64,000 nucleotides of DNA from Curvibacter microcysteis (GTDB lineage: Bacteria > Pseudomonadota > Gammaproteobacteria > Burkholderiales > Burkholderiaceae_C): the NCBI RefSeq assembly GCF_028649435.1, contig NZ_JAQSIN010000010.1; one strand, 5' to 3'. A program made the translations under genes and the position numbers. How positions within the stretch are numbered: the first letter of the stretch is position 1; each line of letters starts with the position of its first letter. This document shows positions 9,242 to 17,629 of the stretch, in pieces. Under the pieces are notes generated by a model. That model was not told the origin of the DNA. It searched no databases and saw only the letters and a list, made by a program, of their open reading frames with translations.

Positions 9242-10744
9242 TCAGCGCAGCGCCTGGGGAGATGGGGTGCGGATGCGCACGGTCTTGGCGGCGCCCACGA
9301 TGGTGCCGCCGGGGCCGCGCAAAGGGGTCACGGACACCGTCACATCGACCGGGTGGCCGTCGCGGTGGAGCCGGGTGGTGTGCAGGGCCTCGATGGGGTC
9401 GCCGCGCTGCAGGCGGTCGATGATGTGCTGCTCTTCATGGAGCCGGTCGGCAGGCAGCAGCAGGGCGATGTTGCGGCCGAGCATTTCTTGTTCGGTGTAG
9501 CCAAACAGGCGCTCGGCGCCGAGGTTCCAGCTGGTGATCTGGCCGTCGAGTTGTTTGCCAATGATGGCAACGTGAGGGTCTTCGTGCTGCCCGGTGGGCA
9601 CGCGGTTGGCGCGTTGCAGCGCGCCCGTTCCCAGGGTCAAGGGGGCCAGCTCGGTCACGGGCCCCTGCCAGAGGCGCACCCGGTTGCGGCCACTGCGCTT
9701 GGCCTCGTACAAGACCTCGTCGGCGCGGGCGACGGCGGGCTCCAGGTGCTCATCGGGCAGCATCTCGGCCACGCCAATCGACACGGTGACCCGCACCTCG
9801 CCGCTGGGCAGGGCGATCGGTGTGCTGCCAATGCGCTCGCGCAGGGACTCGGCCACCAGGCGGGCACCTTCGCGCGGCGTGGAAGGCAGCCAGACCAGGA
9901 ATTCCTCGCCCCCCCAACGCGCCACGCGGTCGGCGCTGCGCACGCCGTCCAGCAGGCGACGCGCCACGGTCTTGAGCACTTCGTCACCTGCCAGGTGGCC
10001 CAGTTCGTCGTTGATGGCTTTGAAATGGTCCAGGTCCAGCAGCAGCACCGAGGCGCTGCGTTCGCGGTCCTTGCCCAGTTGCTGCTGCTGGCCATTGATG
10101 GAGCGCCGGTTCAGCAGCCCGGTCAGCGGGTCCTGCTGGGCTTCGCGGGCCAACTGGCTTTGCTGGTCGGCCTGCACCACCACCGCGCTGAGCAGGGTGG
10201 CCAGCGAGTCGAACAGGCCCATGCCCAGCTGCTGGAAGTAGTCCTCCCGGTCGGCGTAGAAAACCACCATGCCCCGGCGGTCCGTGCTGTCTGCGCGCAG
10301 CGGCAGGCCCAGCACCGAGCGCAGGCCGTGCACTTGGTAGGCGCGCCGCCAGGGCCCGTAGGGCGAGTCGGCGGTGATGTTGTGGCTGACCGGCTGGTCG
10401 CGCTTGAGCAGGCGGAAGGCGGGGCCGGATTCGGTCAGCGGGCTGCGCTCCAGGGCCACGCCGTCGAGGTAGCTGCGCGCGGGGCCGCACACGTTGCGGG
10501 GTTCGATCTGCTGCACGTCGGGTGGGCCGGCCCAGCTCCAGGCCAGGCGCACATGGGGGGCCGAGCGCAGCAGGGCGTCGAACACCCAGCGAATGCTCTC
10601 GTCCGGGTCGAGCCGGTGGGTCAGCAAATGGGCGCAGGCCTGCAGCAAGGCCTCGGCCAACGCGGTGGGCTCGGCGCGCAGGTCCGGGCTGTTGTGCCTG
10701 AGCCCGTGTCCGCTGGTGCGCTTGAATAAATCCGACAGCTTCAT
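9242..10744 (-). CDS. Diguanylate cyclase, GAF-like + GGDEF + C-terminal PAS
   Basis: 500 aa. Residues about 30-200 look like a GAF-type sensor domain. The GGDEF domain (about 210-360) has the active-site motif G-G-E-E-F near 277-281, preceded by R-S-A-D, an RxxD inhibitory site at the correct five-residue spacing. Active synthesis of c-di-GMP with product feedback is therefore expected. A PAS domain follows at about 370-490 (I-T-S-W-N-L-G-A-E-R-L-F-G-Y). PAS after GGDEF is less common than before it. No membrane segment or EAL domain is seen. The start is the ATG beginning M-K-L-S-D-L-F-K. The gene is divergent from the Hsp70-like gene. Confidence 0.9.
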   Translation of the reverse strand: MKLSDLFKRTSGHGLRHNSPDLRAEPTALAEALLQACAHLLTHRLDPDESIRWVFDALLRSAPHVRLAWSWAGPPDVQQIEPRNVCGPARSYLDGVALERSPLTESGPAFRLLKRDQPVSHNITADSPYGPWRRAYQVHGLRSVLGLPLRADSTDRRGMVVFYADREDYFQQLGMGLFDSLATLLSAVVVQADQQSQLAREAQQDPLTGLLNRRSINGQQQQLGKDRERSASVLLLDLDHFKAINDELGHLAGDEVLKTVARRLLDGVRSADRVARWGGEEFLVWLPSTPREGARLVAESLRERIGSTPIALPSGEVRVTVSIGVAEMLPDEHLEPAVARADEVLYEAKRSGRNRVRLWQGPVTELAPLTLGTGALQRANRVPTGQHEDPHVAIIGKQLDGQITSWNLGAERLFGYTEQEMLGRNIALLLPADRLHEEQHIIDRLQRGDPIEALHTTRLHRDGHPVDVTVSVTPLRGPGGTIVGAAKTVRIRTPSPQALR

Positions 10745-10963
10745 GGTGTGCGGGACTTTCTGGCCTGGAGGCCCCGAGGCGGAGCGCAATGGCGGCCTAT
10801 TTTGGGCATGAATCCACGGATTGCCAACGCAGATGGCGGGCTCCGAACACTTGGGACGAATCCTTGGCGCCTCGCCGAGCTGGAGGGCTGTGCCACAATC
10901 CCGGCCTTCTTTTTTCTGAAAGGGCCGGCGGCTTCGCGGCGGGCCCGGTTGAGCACGTTCCTC

Positions 10964-12223
10964 ATGGCAAGCATTCTTCCCGGCGCATTGGGCATTGATT
11001 TCGGCACCTCCAACTCGGCTGTGGCCTGGGCCCATGGGCGCGAGGACGCCCGCCTCATGCAACTGGAGGGCCAGGCCACGACCTTGCCCACCGCTTTGTT
11101 CTTCAATGCCGAAGACAAGACCGTGCATTACGGGCGCGACGCCCTGAGCTGCTACCTGGCCGAGACCGAGGGCCGTTTGATGCGCTCGCTCAAAAGCCTG
11201 CTGGGCAGCCCGCTGCTGCTCGAAAAGACGGCCGTCAACAGCGAGCAGATCAGCTTTCAGGACATCATCGCGCGCTTTCTGGCCGAGCTGGTGCGCCGCG
11301 CCGAGCAGCAGTTGGGCGGGTTGCCCAGCCAGCTGGTGCTGGGCCGGCCGGTGCATTTTGTCGACGACGACCCCGAGCGCGACCAACTGGCGCAGGACAT
11401 GCTGCTGCAAGCCGCTGCGCACTGCGGCTTTCGCGACGTGGGGTTCCAGCTGGAGCCCATTGCCGCCGCCCTGGACTACGAGCGTCGCCTGAGCGCCGAG
11501 ACCCTGGTGCTGGTGGTGGACATCGGCGGCGGCACCTCCGACTTCACCGTGGTGCGCCTGGGCCCGCAGCGCGTGGCCCTGGCCGAGCGCCACAGCGACA
11601 TCCTGGCCACCACCGGCGTGCACATTGGCGGCACCGACTACGACCAGCGCCTGAACCTGGAGCAGGTCATGCCCCTGCTGGGCTACCGCCACCTGGGCCC
11701 CAAGGGCCGCGAGGTGCCAAGCCGGGTGTTTTTTGACCTGGCCACCTGGCATTTGATCCACTGGCAGCAAACGCCCAAAGCGGTGCGCGAGGCGCTAGAA
11801 CTGCGTGTGGACTACCGCGACGCCCAACTGCACCAGCGCTTGATGACCGTACTGCGCGAGCGCTTTGGTCACCGCCTGGCCAACGGCGTGGAGCAGGCCA
11901 AGATCGGCTGCTCCAGTGGCCAGGGCCCGCAGACGATTGACCTGTCGCTGATCGAGGCCGGCCTGAACGCCAGCCTGTCGCCGCAAGATCTGGCTGACCA
12001 CCTGCAAAGCCTGCTGGCCCAGGTGGTGGTGTGTGCCTTGGCGTGTGTGCAGCGTGCCGGTTTGCAGCCGCAGCAGCTGGGGGCCGTGTACCTGACCGGG
12101 GGCTCTTCAGCCCTGAAGCCCTTCCAGCAGGCCTTGGCCGAGGCCTTCCCAGGGGTGCCCCTGGTCGAAGGCGATTTGTTTGGCGGTGTGGCGTCGGGCC
12201 TGGCCTACGGCCACACGCGCTGA
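10964..12223 (+). CDS. Short Hsp70-family protein (YegD-like ATPase)
   Basis: 419 aa, consisting of the actin-fold ATPase domain only. The phosphate-1 loop is G-I-D-F-G-T-S-N-S near residue 10, phosphate-2 is D-I-G-G-G-T-S-D-F, and the adenosine motif is L-T-G-G-S-S near the C terminus. The peptide-binding and lid domains of DnaK (about 640 aa) are absent, as in E. coli YegD. Its client and partners are unknown. The ATG at 10964 was chosen because the conserved domain starts immediately after it. A CACAAT -10-like box lies at 10894-10899. Confidence 0.88.
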   Translation: MASILPGALGIDFGTSNSAVAWAHGREDARLMQLEGQATTLPTALFFNAEDKTVHYGRDALSCYLAETEGRLMRSLKSLLGSPLLLEKTAVNSEQISFQDIIARFLAELVRRAEQQLGGLPSQLVLGRPVHFVDDDPERDQLAQDMLLQAAAHCGFRDVGFQLEPIAAALDYERRLSAETLVLVVDIGGGTSDFTVVRLGPQRVALAERHSDILATTGVHIGGTDYDQRLNLEQVMPLLGYRHLGPKGREVPSRVFFDLATWHLIHWQQTPKAVREALELRVDYRDAQLHQRLMTVLRERFGHRLANGVEQAKIGCSSGQGPQTIDLSLIEAGLNASLSPQDLADHLQSLLAQVVVCALACVQRAGLQPQQLGAVYLTGGSSALKPFQQALAEAFPGVPLVEGDLFGGVASGLAYGHTR

Positions 12224-12289
12224 ACCGGGGCAGGCACCCGGCACCGCGGTGCGGGCCGGCGAAGGGGCCTGCGGCCCGGCTTGCTTGGA

Positions 12290-12802
12290 TCAGTTGGGCA
12301 GCAGAATCACTTCGACGCGACGGGCCTCGGCGGGGCTGCCGCTGCCGGTGCTGAGCTCGGGCTTGCGCAGCTCGATCACTTCTTCCTTGGCGCCCAGGGC
12401 CTTGAGCACTTCGCGCACGGCCAAGGCGCGTTGCTTGGCCAGTTCGGCGTTTTGCTCGGCGGCGCCGCTGTCATCGTGGAAGCCCGAAATGGCGGCGCGG
12501 CGACCGGCGGCCAGGGCCTGCACCACCTCGGCCAGGGCCTGTTGGGCGCCTTCGGCCACGTCAGCGCTGTTGCTGGCGAAGAAGAAGGTCACCACGCCGT
12601 TGTCCACCTTGATGGCCGCCACTTCCTCCGCGCCTGGAGCCGCCACCTCAACGATGGCTTCTGCTGGGGCCGCAGCCGTATCGGGACGCAGGCGTTGTAC
12701 CACCACCGAACCCACCACCGTGCCCACCACCAACACCAGCAAAATGGTGAGGAAACCCAGGGCAAAGCGGGATTGGCTGTCGTTGTCTTGGCTGTTGGAC
12801 AT
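12290..12802 (-). CDS. OmpA-like peptidoglycan-binding protein, membrane anchored
   Basis: 170 aa. A single N-terminal membrane helix (about 13-35, rich in L, V and G) is followed by an A/P/E-rich linker and an OmpA C-terminal domain. That domain carries the F-x-x-x-S-x-x-V opening and the D-D-S-G...N-x-x-L-A-x-x-R-A segment that binds diaminopimelate in peptidoglycan. Likely an inner-membrane protein reaching the cell wall. Convergent with the Hsp70-like gene. A CGGAG site precedes the ATG. No specific partner is identifiable. Confidence 0.85.
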   Translation of the reverse strand: MSNSQDNDSQSRFALGFLTILLVLVVGTVVGSVVVQRLRPDTAAAPAEAIVEVAAPGAEEVAAIKVDNGVVTFFFASNSADVAEGAQQALAEVVQALAAGRRAAISGFHDDSGAAEQNAELAKQRALAVREVLKALGAKEEVIELRKPELSTGSGSPAEARRVEVILLPN

Positions 12803-12915
12803 GAAAAATGCTCCGTTGTTTTAAAAAAGTAGGGACCGTTGCCGGCCAAACCCGAAATCATAAACAAGGCGCAGGGGGCTGAGGCTGGCGTGTGTCGCTG
12901 GGGCGGGGCGTTCGC

Positions 12916-13371
12916 TCAGCCGTCCAGCGGCAGGTCGGCTTTTTTGAGGGTGCGCAGCACGAAGCGAGACTGGCTGTGGCGGATGCCTTTGATCTTGTAG
13001 AGGCGCTCGCGCAGGAATCGCTCGTAGTCGCGCGTGTCGCGCACGGCCACGCGCAGCAGGTAGTCGTACTCGCCGGAGACCAGGTGGGCTTCGATCACCT
13101 CGGGGATGGCGGCCAGCACCTCGCCAAATTTCTCCAGGGTGTTGTCCGAGTGGCTGTCCAGCGTGACCTGGACCAGCACCGTTTCGTTCAGACCCAGGGC
13201 TTGTGGGTTCAGGCGCACGGTGTAGCCCTCGATCACGCCGCTGTCCTCCAGCTTGCGGATGCGGCCCCAGCAGGGCGAGGGGCTCAGTCCCACCGCCTGC
13301 CCAATGTCGTGCAGGCTGGTGCGCGAATCCGCTTGCAGCACCTGAAGGATTTTTCGGTCTATTTTGTCCAT
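12916..13371 (-). CDS. Lrp/AsnC-family transcriptional regulator
   Basis: 151 aa, the standard Lrp length. The N-terminal helix-turn-helix begins D-K-I-D-R-K-I-L-Q-V-L-Q, with the L-S-P-S-P-C-W-x-R-I recognition region. The C-terminal ligand-binding RAM domain follows (G-E-Y-D-Y-L-L-R-V). The family senses amino acids; the ligand here is unknown. There is no Shine-Dalgarno; TTTAAT lies 7 nt before the ATG. Confidence 0.92.
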   Translation of the reverse strand: MDKIDRKILQVLQADSRTSLHDIGQAVGLSPSPCWGRIRKLEDSGVIEGYTVRLNPQALGLNETVLVQVTLDSHSDNTLEKFGEVLAAIPEVIEAHLVSGEYDYLLRVAVRDTRDYERFLRERLYKIKGIRHSQSRFVLRTLKKADLPLDG

Positions 13372-13679
13372 TCCGAAAATTAAACTGCAAATTTCAGTTT
13401 TAAAGAATTTTGTTCTGAATGAGCTGGATTCTGTCGAAAGAACAAAAGATTGTTCGGGGCCCGCGCTGGCAAACTTCTGGGCATGGAAGGCGGCTTACCG
13501 GCTGCCCAGGTTCAGAAGATCCCCCGCTGGTTACCCCCGGCGGGGGCACTTCCGGCCCCGCGCCCAGGGCGCACGATCACCAAGGTGCCTCGCAACAGTG
13601 GCGCAAAAGTTGCATGGATTGCAGGCAGATTCAGAAATAATAGCTGGATCGCGTTCTTGTCCCACTTTGGAGTCGCCCC
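13372..13679. promoter_or_regulatory. Divergent intergenic region between lrp-like and lysR-like genes
   Basis: 308 nt with no convincing ORF. The left end is AT-rich (13378-13450) and should hold the minus-strand lrp-like promoter. Near 13545 lies a small GC hairpin (ACCCCCGGCGGGGGCA). The right part has an AATAAT box at about 13635 that could serve the LysR gene. No transcription-factor site was identified with certainty. Confidence 0.4.
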
Positions 13680-14828
13680 ATGGACCGCCTGCAGTCAATG
13701 AAGGTTTTTCAGGCCGTCGTCAGCGAAGGCGGCTTTGCCGCGGCGGCGCGCAAGATGGACCTGTCCCCCGCTGTGGTGACCCGCCTGGTGGAAGATCTGG
13801 AGCAGCACCTGGGCACCCGGCTGTTGCAGCGCACGACCCGCAAAAACGCTTTGACCGAAGCGGGCACCGCCTACCTGGCGCGGCTGCGCGTGATCTTGAG
13901 CGACATCGAAGAGGCTGAGGCCTCGATGCGCGCCCACACCCAGGAGGTGGCCGGCCTGCTGCGCATTCAGGCCCAGCCGGTGATGGCGGTGCACATCCTG
14001 GCGCCGCAGGTGGCGGAGTTCCGCCGGCTCTACCCCCGCGTGTCCTTGGACATCCACACCAGTTCGACCAGCGATTTGACGATCGAGGACTTTGACCTGA
14101 CCCTGATGGGGGCTGGCAGCGAGTTCGACGCCAATGTGATCGCGCGGCCCATCGTGTCCAGCGTGGGCATCGTCTGCGCCTCGCCGCGCTACCTGCGCGC
14201 CGCGGGCACTTTGCGGGAGCCCGAAGACCTGCGTCGCCACGCCTGTTTGCGCCTGCGCATGCCCTCGGTGCGTCCTGGGGTGTGGCGCTTGATGAACCCC
14301 GACGATGGGGACCGCGCGCTGGAGGTGCAGGTCGAGCCCGCCCTGGTGGTGGACCACACCGACACCGTTTTGCAAGCGGCCATCAGCGGCGCGGGTGTGT
14401 GCTCCCTGCCCATGGACTTGGCGGCCCCGTACCTGCGCAATGGGCAGTTGCGCCGCGTGCTGTCGCCCTGGATCACCGCCCGCTTCACCTTGTACGCGGC
14501 CATGCCCAGCCGCAAGTTCGTGCCCGCGCGCACTCGGGCCTTCCTGGACTTCATCATTGAGCGCACGCGCTGGATGCTGGCCGAGGCCGAGCGCACCTGG
14601 CCGTCCCCGTCCCTGGCGCCCCAGTTGGTGGCGCCGGAAGGGGCCTGCCCACCCTGTCCGCCTTGCCCCTCGCAGGCGGCGGCTGACGTGGGTGACCCCC
14701 AGCCAGACGCCCTGCTGGCACCACCGGCCGCGCTGGCCCCTCAGCCGACCCCGGAGGCGGCCCCGGAAGCGCCGGCCAAGCGCCCGCGGGGCCGCCCTGC
14801 AGCGCGTCGACCGGCCCCCAAGGCTTGA
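13680..14828 (+). CDS. LysR-family transcriptional regulator with a basic AT-hook-like tail
   Basis: 382 aa, about 80 longer than typical LysR proteins. The N-terminal helix-turn-helix (about 1-60: M-D-R-L-Q-S-M-K-V-F-Q-A-V) and the periplasmic-binding-protein-like effector domain (about 90-295) are standard. The extra C-terminal tail is proline/alanine-rich and ends K-R-P-R-G-R-P-A-A-R-R-P, which contains an AT-hook core (R-G-R-P flanked by basic residues). The target is unknown; the only neighbour it diverges from is the lrp-like gene. Confidence 0.88.
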   Translation: MDRLQSMKVFQAVVSEGGFAAAARKMDLSPAVVTRLVEDLEQHLGTRLLQRTTRKNALTEAGTAYLARLRVILSDIEEAEASMRAHTQEVAGLLRIQAQPVMAVHILAPQVAEFRRLYPRVSLDIHTSSTSDLTIEDFDLTLMGAGSEFDANVIARPIVSSVGIVCASPRYLRAAGTLREPEDLRRHACLRLRMPSVRPGVWRLMNPDDGDRALEVQVEPALVVDHTDTVLQAAISGAGVCSLPMDLAAPYLRNGQLRRVLSPWITARFTLYAAMPSRKFVPARTRAFLDFIIERTRWMLAEAERTWPSPSLAPQLVAPEGACPPCPPCPSQAAADVGDPQPDALLAPPAALAPQPTPEAAPEAPAKRPRGRPAARRPAPKA

Positions 14829-14862
14829 GGGGGCGCCGCCTCTGCGGCTCGGGGTGACCTGA

Positions 14863-15792
14863 TCAATCCTCTGTGTCCTGCCCGCGTTTGAGCGTCAGGG
14901 CCTGTTGATACAGCTCGTTTTTGGAGCCGCCGGTGATCTCCGCGCACAGGCGCACGGCGGTCTTGAGCGGCAATTCCGCCAGCAGCAGCTGCAGCACCCG
15001 CAGATCCTGCCCATCGTCGGCCGCGGCGACCTCGGGTGGGTGGATCAGCACCGCGAACTCGCCGCGTGTGCGTTGGGCTTGGGCCGCCAGCCAGGCGGAC
15101 AGGTCCTGGGCGGGCACGGTGGCCACTTCTTCAAACTGCTTGGTCAGCTCGCGCCCCAGGGTCACGCGGCGCGGGCCCAGCACGGCCAGGGCGCGGGCCA
15201 GGTCCTCGATGCGGTGCGGCGCCTCCAGCAGCACCACCGCGCGGGTCTCGCCAGCCAGCACTTGCACGGCGCTGTCGCGCTCGCCCGCTTTGGTGGGCAG
15301 GAAGCCAGCAAACACAAAGCCCGAGGGCAGCCCTGCTTGAGGCGTCACGCCCGCCACCGACAGCAAGGTGGTGACGCTGCTGGCGCCGGGCAGGGGCACC
15401 ACCCGCAGGCCGGCGGCCTGCACGGCGCGCACCAGGCGGGCGCCGGGGTCGCTGACGGCGGGCGTGCCCGCGTCGCTGGCGTAGGCGATGCGCTCACCGC
15501 GTTGCAGGCGCTCGATCACCTGGCTGGCGGCTTCGGCCTCGTTGTGCTGGTGCACGGCCATCAATTGGGCGCCGGGGCGGTCAATGCCGTAGGCGCGCAG
15601 CAGGCTTTGGGTGTGGCGGGTGTCTTCGCAGGCCACGGCATCCACCAGTTCAAGCACGTGAAGCGCCCGCAGAGTCATGTCGGCCAGGTTGCCGATGGGC
15701 GTGGCCACCACATACAGGGTGCCTTTCGGATAATGCTGCGGGGCCGCCGCGTCGCGGGCGGCCGACAGGGCGGAAGCAAAAGAAGCGCTCAA
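14863..15792 (-). CDS. rsmI: 16S rRNA (cytidine(1402)-2'-O)-methyltransferase
   Basis: 309 aa tetrapyrrole-methylase-fold enzyme that 2'-O-methylates C1402 of 16S rRNA. Landmarks are V-A-T-P-I-G-N-L-A-D-M-T, C-E-D-T-R-H-T, S-D-A-G-T-P-A-V-S-D-P-G and L-P-G-A-S-S-V. The only start that keeps the whole N terminus is a TTG at 15792 with a GAGGA site upstream; no ATG lies before the conserved core. The TTG and the divergent yraN ATG share base 15792. Confidence 0.93.
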   Translation of the reverse strand: MSASFASALSAARDAAAPQHYPKGTLYVVATPIGNLADMTLRALHVLELVDAVACEDTRHTQSLLRAYGIDRPGAQLMAVHQHNEAEAASQVIERLQRGERIAYASDAGTPAVSDPGARLVRAVQAAGLRVVPLPGASSVTTLLSVAGVTPQAGLPSGFVFAGFLPTKAGERDSAVQVLAGETRAVVLLEAPHRIEDLARALAVLGPRRVTLGRELTKQFEEVATVPAQDLSAWLAAQAQRTRGEFAVLIHPPEVAAADDGQDLRVLQLLLAELPLKTAVRLCAEITGGSKNELYQQALTLKRGQDTED

Positions 15793-16214
15793 TGGGAATC
15801 CTCGGAAAAAAACCGGCCAGTGGTACCGTCACCCCCCCTGCCGCCCGGCCCACCACCCGGGCCTTGGGCGCGGCGGCGGAGCAGCGGGCTTTGCAGCACC
15901 TGCAGGCGGCAGGCCTGCGCCTGCTGGAGCGCAATTATCGGACGCCTGGGCGCGGCGGTGGCGAGATCGACCTGATCATGCGTACACCCGACGGCACCCT
16001 GGTGTTTGTCGAGGTGCGCCAGCGCCGCAGCAGCGCCCACGGTGGCGCGGCCGCCAGCGTGGGGGCGGTCAAGCGCTCGCGCCTGGTCTTTGCCGCCCGC
16101 CATTACCTGATGCGCCTGCGCACACAGCCGCCCTGCCGTTTTGACGTGGTGACGGTGGAGGGCGAGGCGCCAGGCACCGTCCAGTGGTTGAAAGCGGCCT
16201 TTGATGCGGGCTAA
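15792..16214 (+). CDS. yraN: UPF0102/YraN-family endonuclease-like protein
   Basis: 140 aa. The core resembles Holliday-junction-resolvase-fold proteins, with E-I-D-L-I-M...L-V-F-V-E-V-R-Q-R giving the D...E-V-R/K catalytic-type triad. The biochemical role is not settled for the family. The first about 25 residues are poorly conserved, so the true start may lie further in. Divergent from rsmI and followed by diaA and dolP, the same neighbours as in E. coli. Confidence 0.88.
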   Translation: MGILGKKPASGTVTPPAARPTTRALGAAAEQRALQHLQAAGLRLLERNYRTPGRGGGEIDLIMRTPDGTLVFVEVRQRRSSAHGGAAASVGAVKRSRLVFAARHYLMRLRTQPPCRFDVVTVEGEAPGTVQWLKAAFDAG

Positions 16215-16279
16215 AACCCTTCATCCCGCGTGCGTTGCCGTCCGGAACCCACTCTGGTGCGGGGGTATCATCGGCGCCC

Positions 16280-16876
16280 ATGCTCGAGCAACGCATCCAA
16301 CAGCACTTCATTGACAGCGCCGACCTCAAATACCAGTCGGCGCAGACCTTAAGCAAACCCATCGCCGCCGCAGTGCAGGCCGTGATGGCTTGCGTCACCA
16401 GCGGCTGCAAGGTACTGGTCTGCGGCAATGGGGCTTCGAACGCCCTGGCCCAGCATTTGGCGGCAGGCTTTGTGGGCCAGTTCGAACGCGAGCGCCCCGA
16501 GTTGGCCGCGCTGGCTTTGAGCACCGACGGTGCAGGCCTGTCGGCGCAGGCTGAGACCGATGGCCGCCAATTGTTTGCGCGCCAGGTGCGCGCCCTGGGC
16601 CTGGCCGGTGACGTGCTGCTGGTGCTGTCGGCCGATGGCCAGTCGCCCAGCGTGCTGGCCGCGATCGAGGCAGCGCACGAGCGTGACATGACCGTGCTGG
16701 CCTTGACGGGCCGCGGTGGTGGCCTGGTCGGCCCTTTGTTGCGCGAAACCGACGTTCATATCTGCGTGCCACACGAGCGTGTCGCACGGGTCCAGGAGGT
16801 TCACCTCCTGGTGCTGCATTGCATCTGCGACGGCGTGGATGCGCAATTACTGGGTGAACAGGAGCTTCTCACATGA
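16280..16876 (+). CDS. diaA: SIS-domain protein, DnaA initiator-associating DiaA / GmhA family
   Basis: 198 aa single SIS domain (V-C-G-N-G-A-S-N-A-L-A-Q-H phosphosugar loop). The yraN-diaA-dolP context supports DiaA, which binds DnaA and promotes timely replication initiation, over the sedoheptulose-7-phosphate isomerase GmhA; sequence alone does not separate the two. The ATG at 16280 lies 8 nt after TATCAT with no Shine-Dalgarno, so a leaderless mRNA is likely. The stop overlaps the dolP start (ATGA). Confidence 0.85.
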   Translation: MLEQRIQQHFIDSADLKYQSAQTLSKPIAAAVQAVMACVTSGCKVLVCGNGASNALAQHLAAGFVGQFERERPELAALALSTDGAGLSAQAETDGRQLFARQVRALGLAGDVLLVLSADGQSPSVLAAIEAAHERDMTVLALTGRGGGLVGPLLRETDVHICVPHERVARVQEVHLLVLHCICDGVDAQLLGEQELLT

Positions 16877-17529
16877 ATTCATCTTTCAAACGGCTGACAT
16901 GGGCGGCGTTGACGGCGGCGGCTTTGGCCAGCCAGCTCACGGGCTGCTTCCCGCTGGTCGCGGGTGGTGCGGTCATGACGGGTTTCGTGGCCACGGACCG
17001 GCGCACCTCGGGCGCTCAGGTCGAGGACGAGGGCATTGAGCTGCGCGCGGTCAACCGGGTGCACGAGGCCCTGGGCGACGGCGTGCACCTCAACGTCACA
17101 AGCTACAACCGCCAGGTGCTGTTGACCGGCGAGGCCACCACGGCCGAGGCCAAGCAAAAGGTCGAGCAGATCGTGTCGCGGGTCGAAAATGTGCGCGGCG
17201 TGCACAATGAGATGGTTGTCGGCCTGCCCAGCAGCCTGAGCGATCGGTCCAATGACGCGCTGATTTCGGGCAAAGTCAAGGCCAGTTTGGTCGATGCGCG
17301 CGATTTGATCTCAAATGCATTTAAAGTAGTGACTGAGCGTCGTGTGGTCTACTTGATGGGCCGCGTGACCCAGCGCGAAGCCAACCGCGCCACCGAAATC
17401 GCCCGGGGCGTGGACGGTGTGCAGAAGGTGGTCCGTGTGTTTGAAGTGATTTCCGAAGAAGAGCTGAAGCGCCAGTTGCCATCGCAGCCTGACAAGGCTG
17501 AGGCGGCACAGGTCAAGAACGGTAGCTGA
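16873..17529 (+). CDS. dolP: BON-domain outer-membrane lipoprotein
   Basis: 218 aa. The signal peptide ends in the lipobox L-T-G-C (Cys25), predicting an outer-membrane lipoprotein. Two BON domains follow (about 45-112 and 125-195), with V-T-S-Y-N-R-Q-V-L-L-T-G-E and V-V-Y-L-M-G-R-V-T-Q cores. E. coli DolP (YraP) maintains outer-membrane integrity. The start overlaps the diaA stop by 4 nt. A strong terminator follows. Confidence 0.92.
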   Translation: MNSSFKRLTWAALTAAALASQLTGCFPLVAGGAVMTGFVATDRRTSGAQVEDEGIELRAVNRVHEALGDGVHLNVTSYNRQVLLTGEATTAEAKQKVEQIVSRVENVRGVHNEMVVGLPSSLSDRSNDALISGKVKASLVDARDLISNAFKVVTERRVVYLMGRVTQREANRATEIARGVDGVQKVVRVFEVISEEELKRQLPSQPDKAEAAQVKNGS

Positions 17530-17558
17530 GCCGTCGTTTCAAGATTGATATGCGCCCA

Positions 17559-17591
17559 ACCGCCGCCCCGCAAGGGTCGGCGGTTTTTTTT
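17559..17591 (+). terminator. Intrinsic terminator after dolP
   Basis: Stem ACCGCCG / CGGCGGT (17559-17565 with 17578-17584), 12-nt loop, followed by an uninterrupted T8 run. Ends the yraN-diaA-dolP unit. Confidence 0.9.
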
Positions 17592-17629
17592 CGCCTCGGC
17601 GCCCGCCCGGGGAGGGCGGCAGCAGAGGC

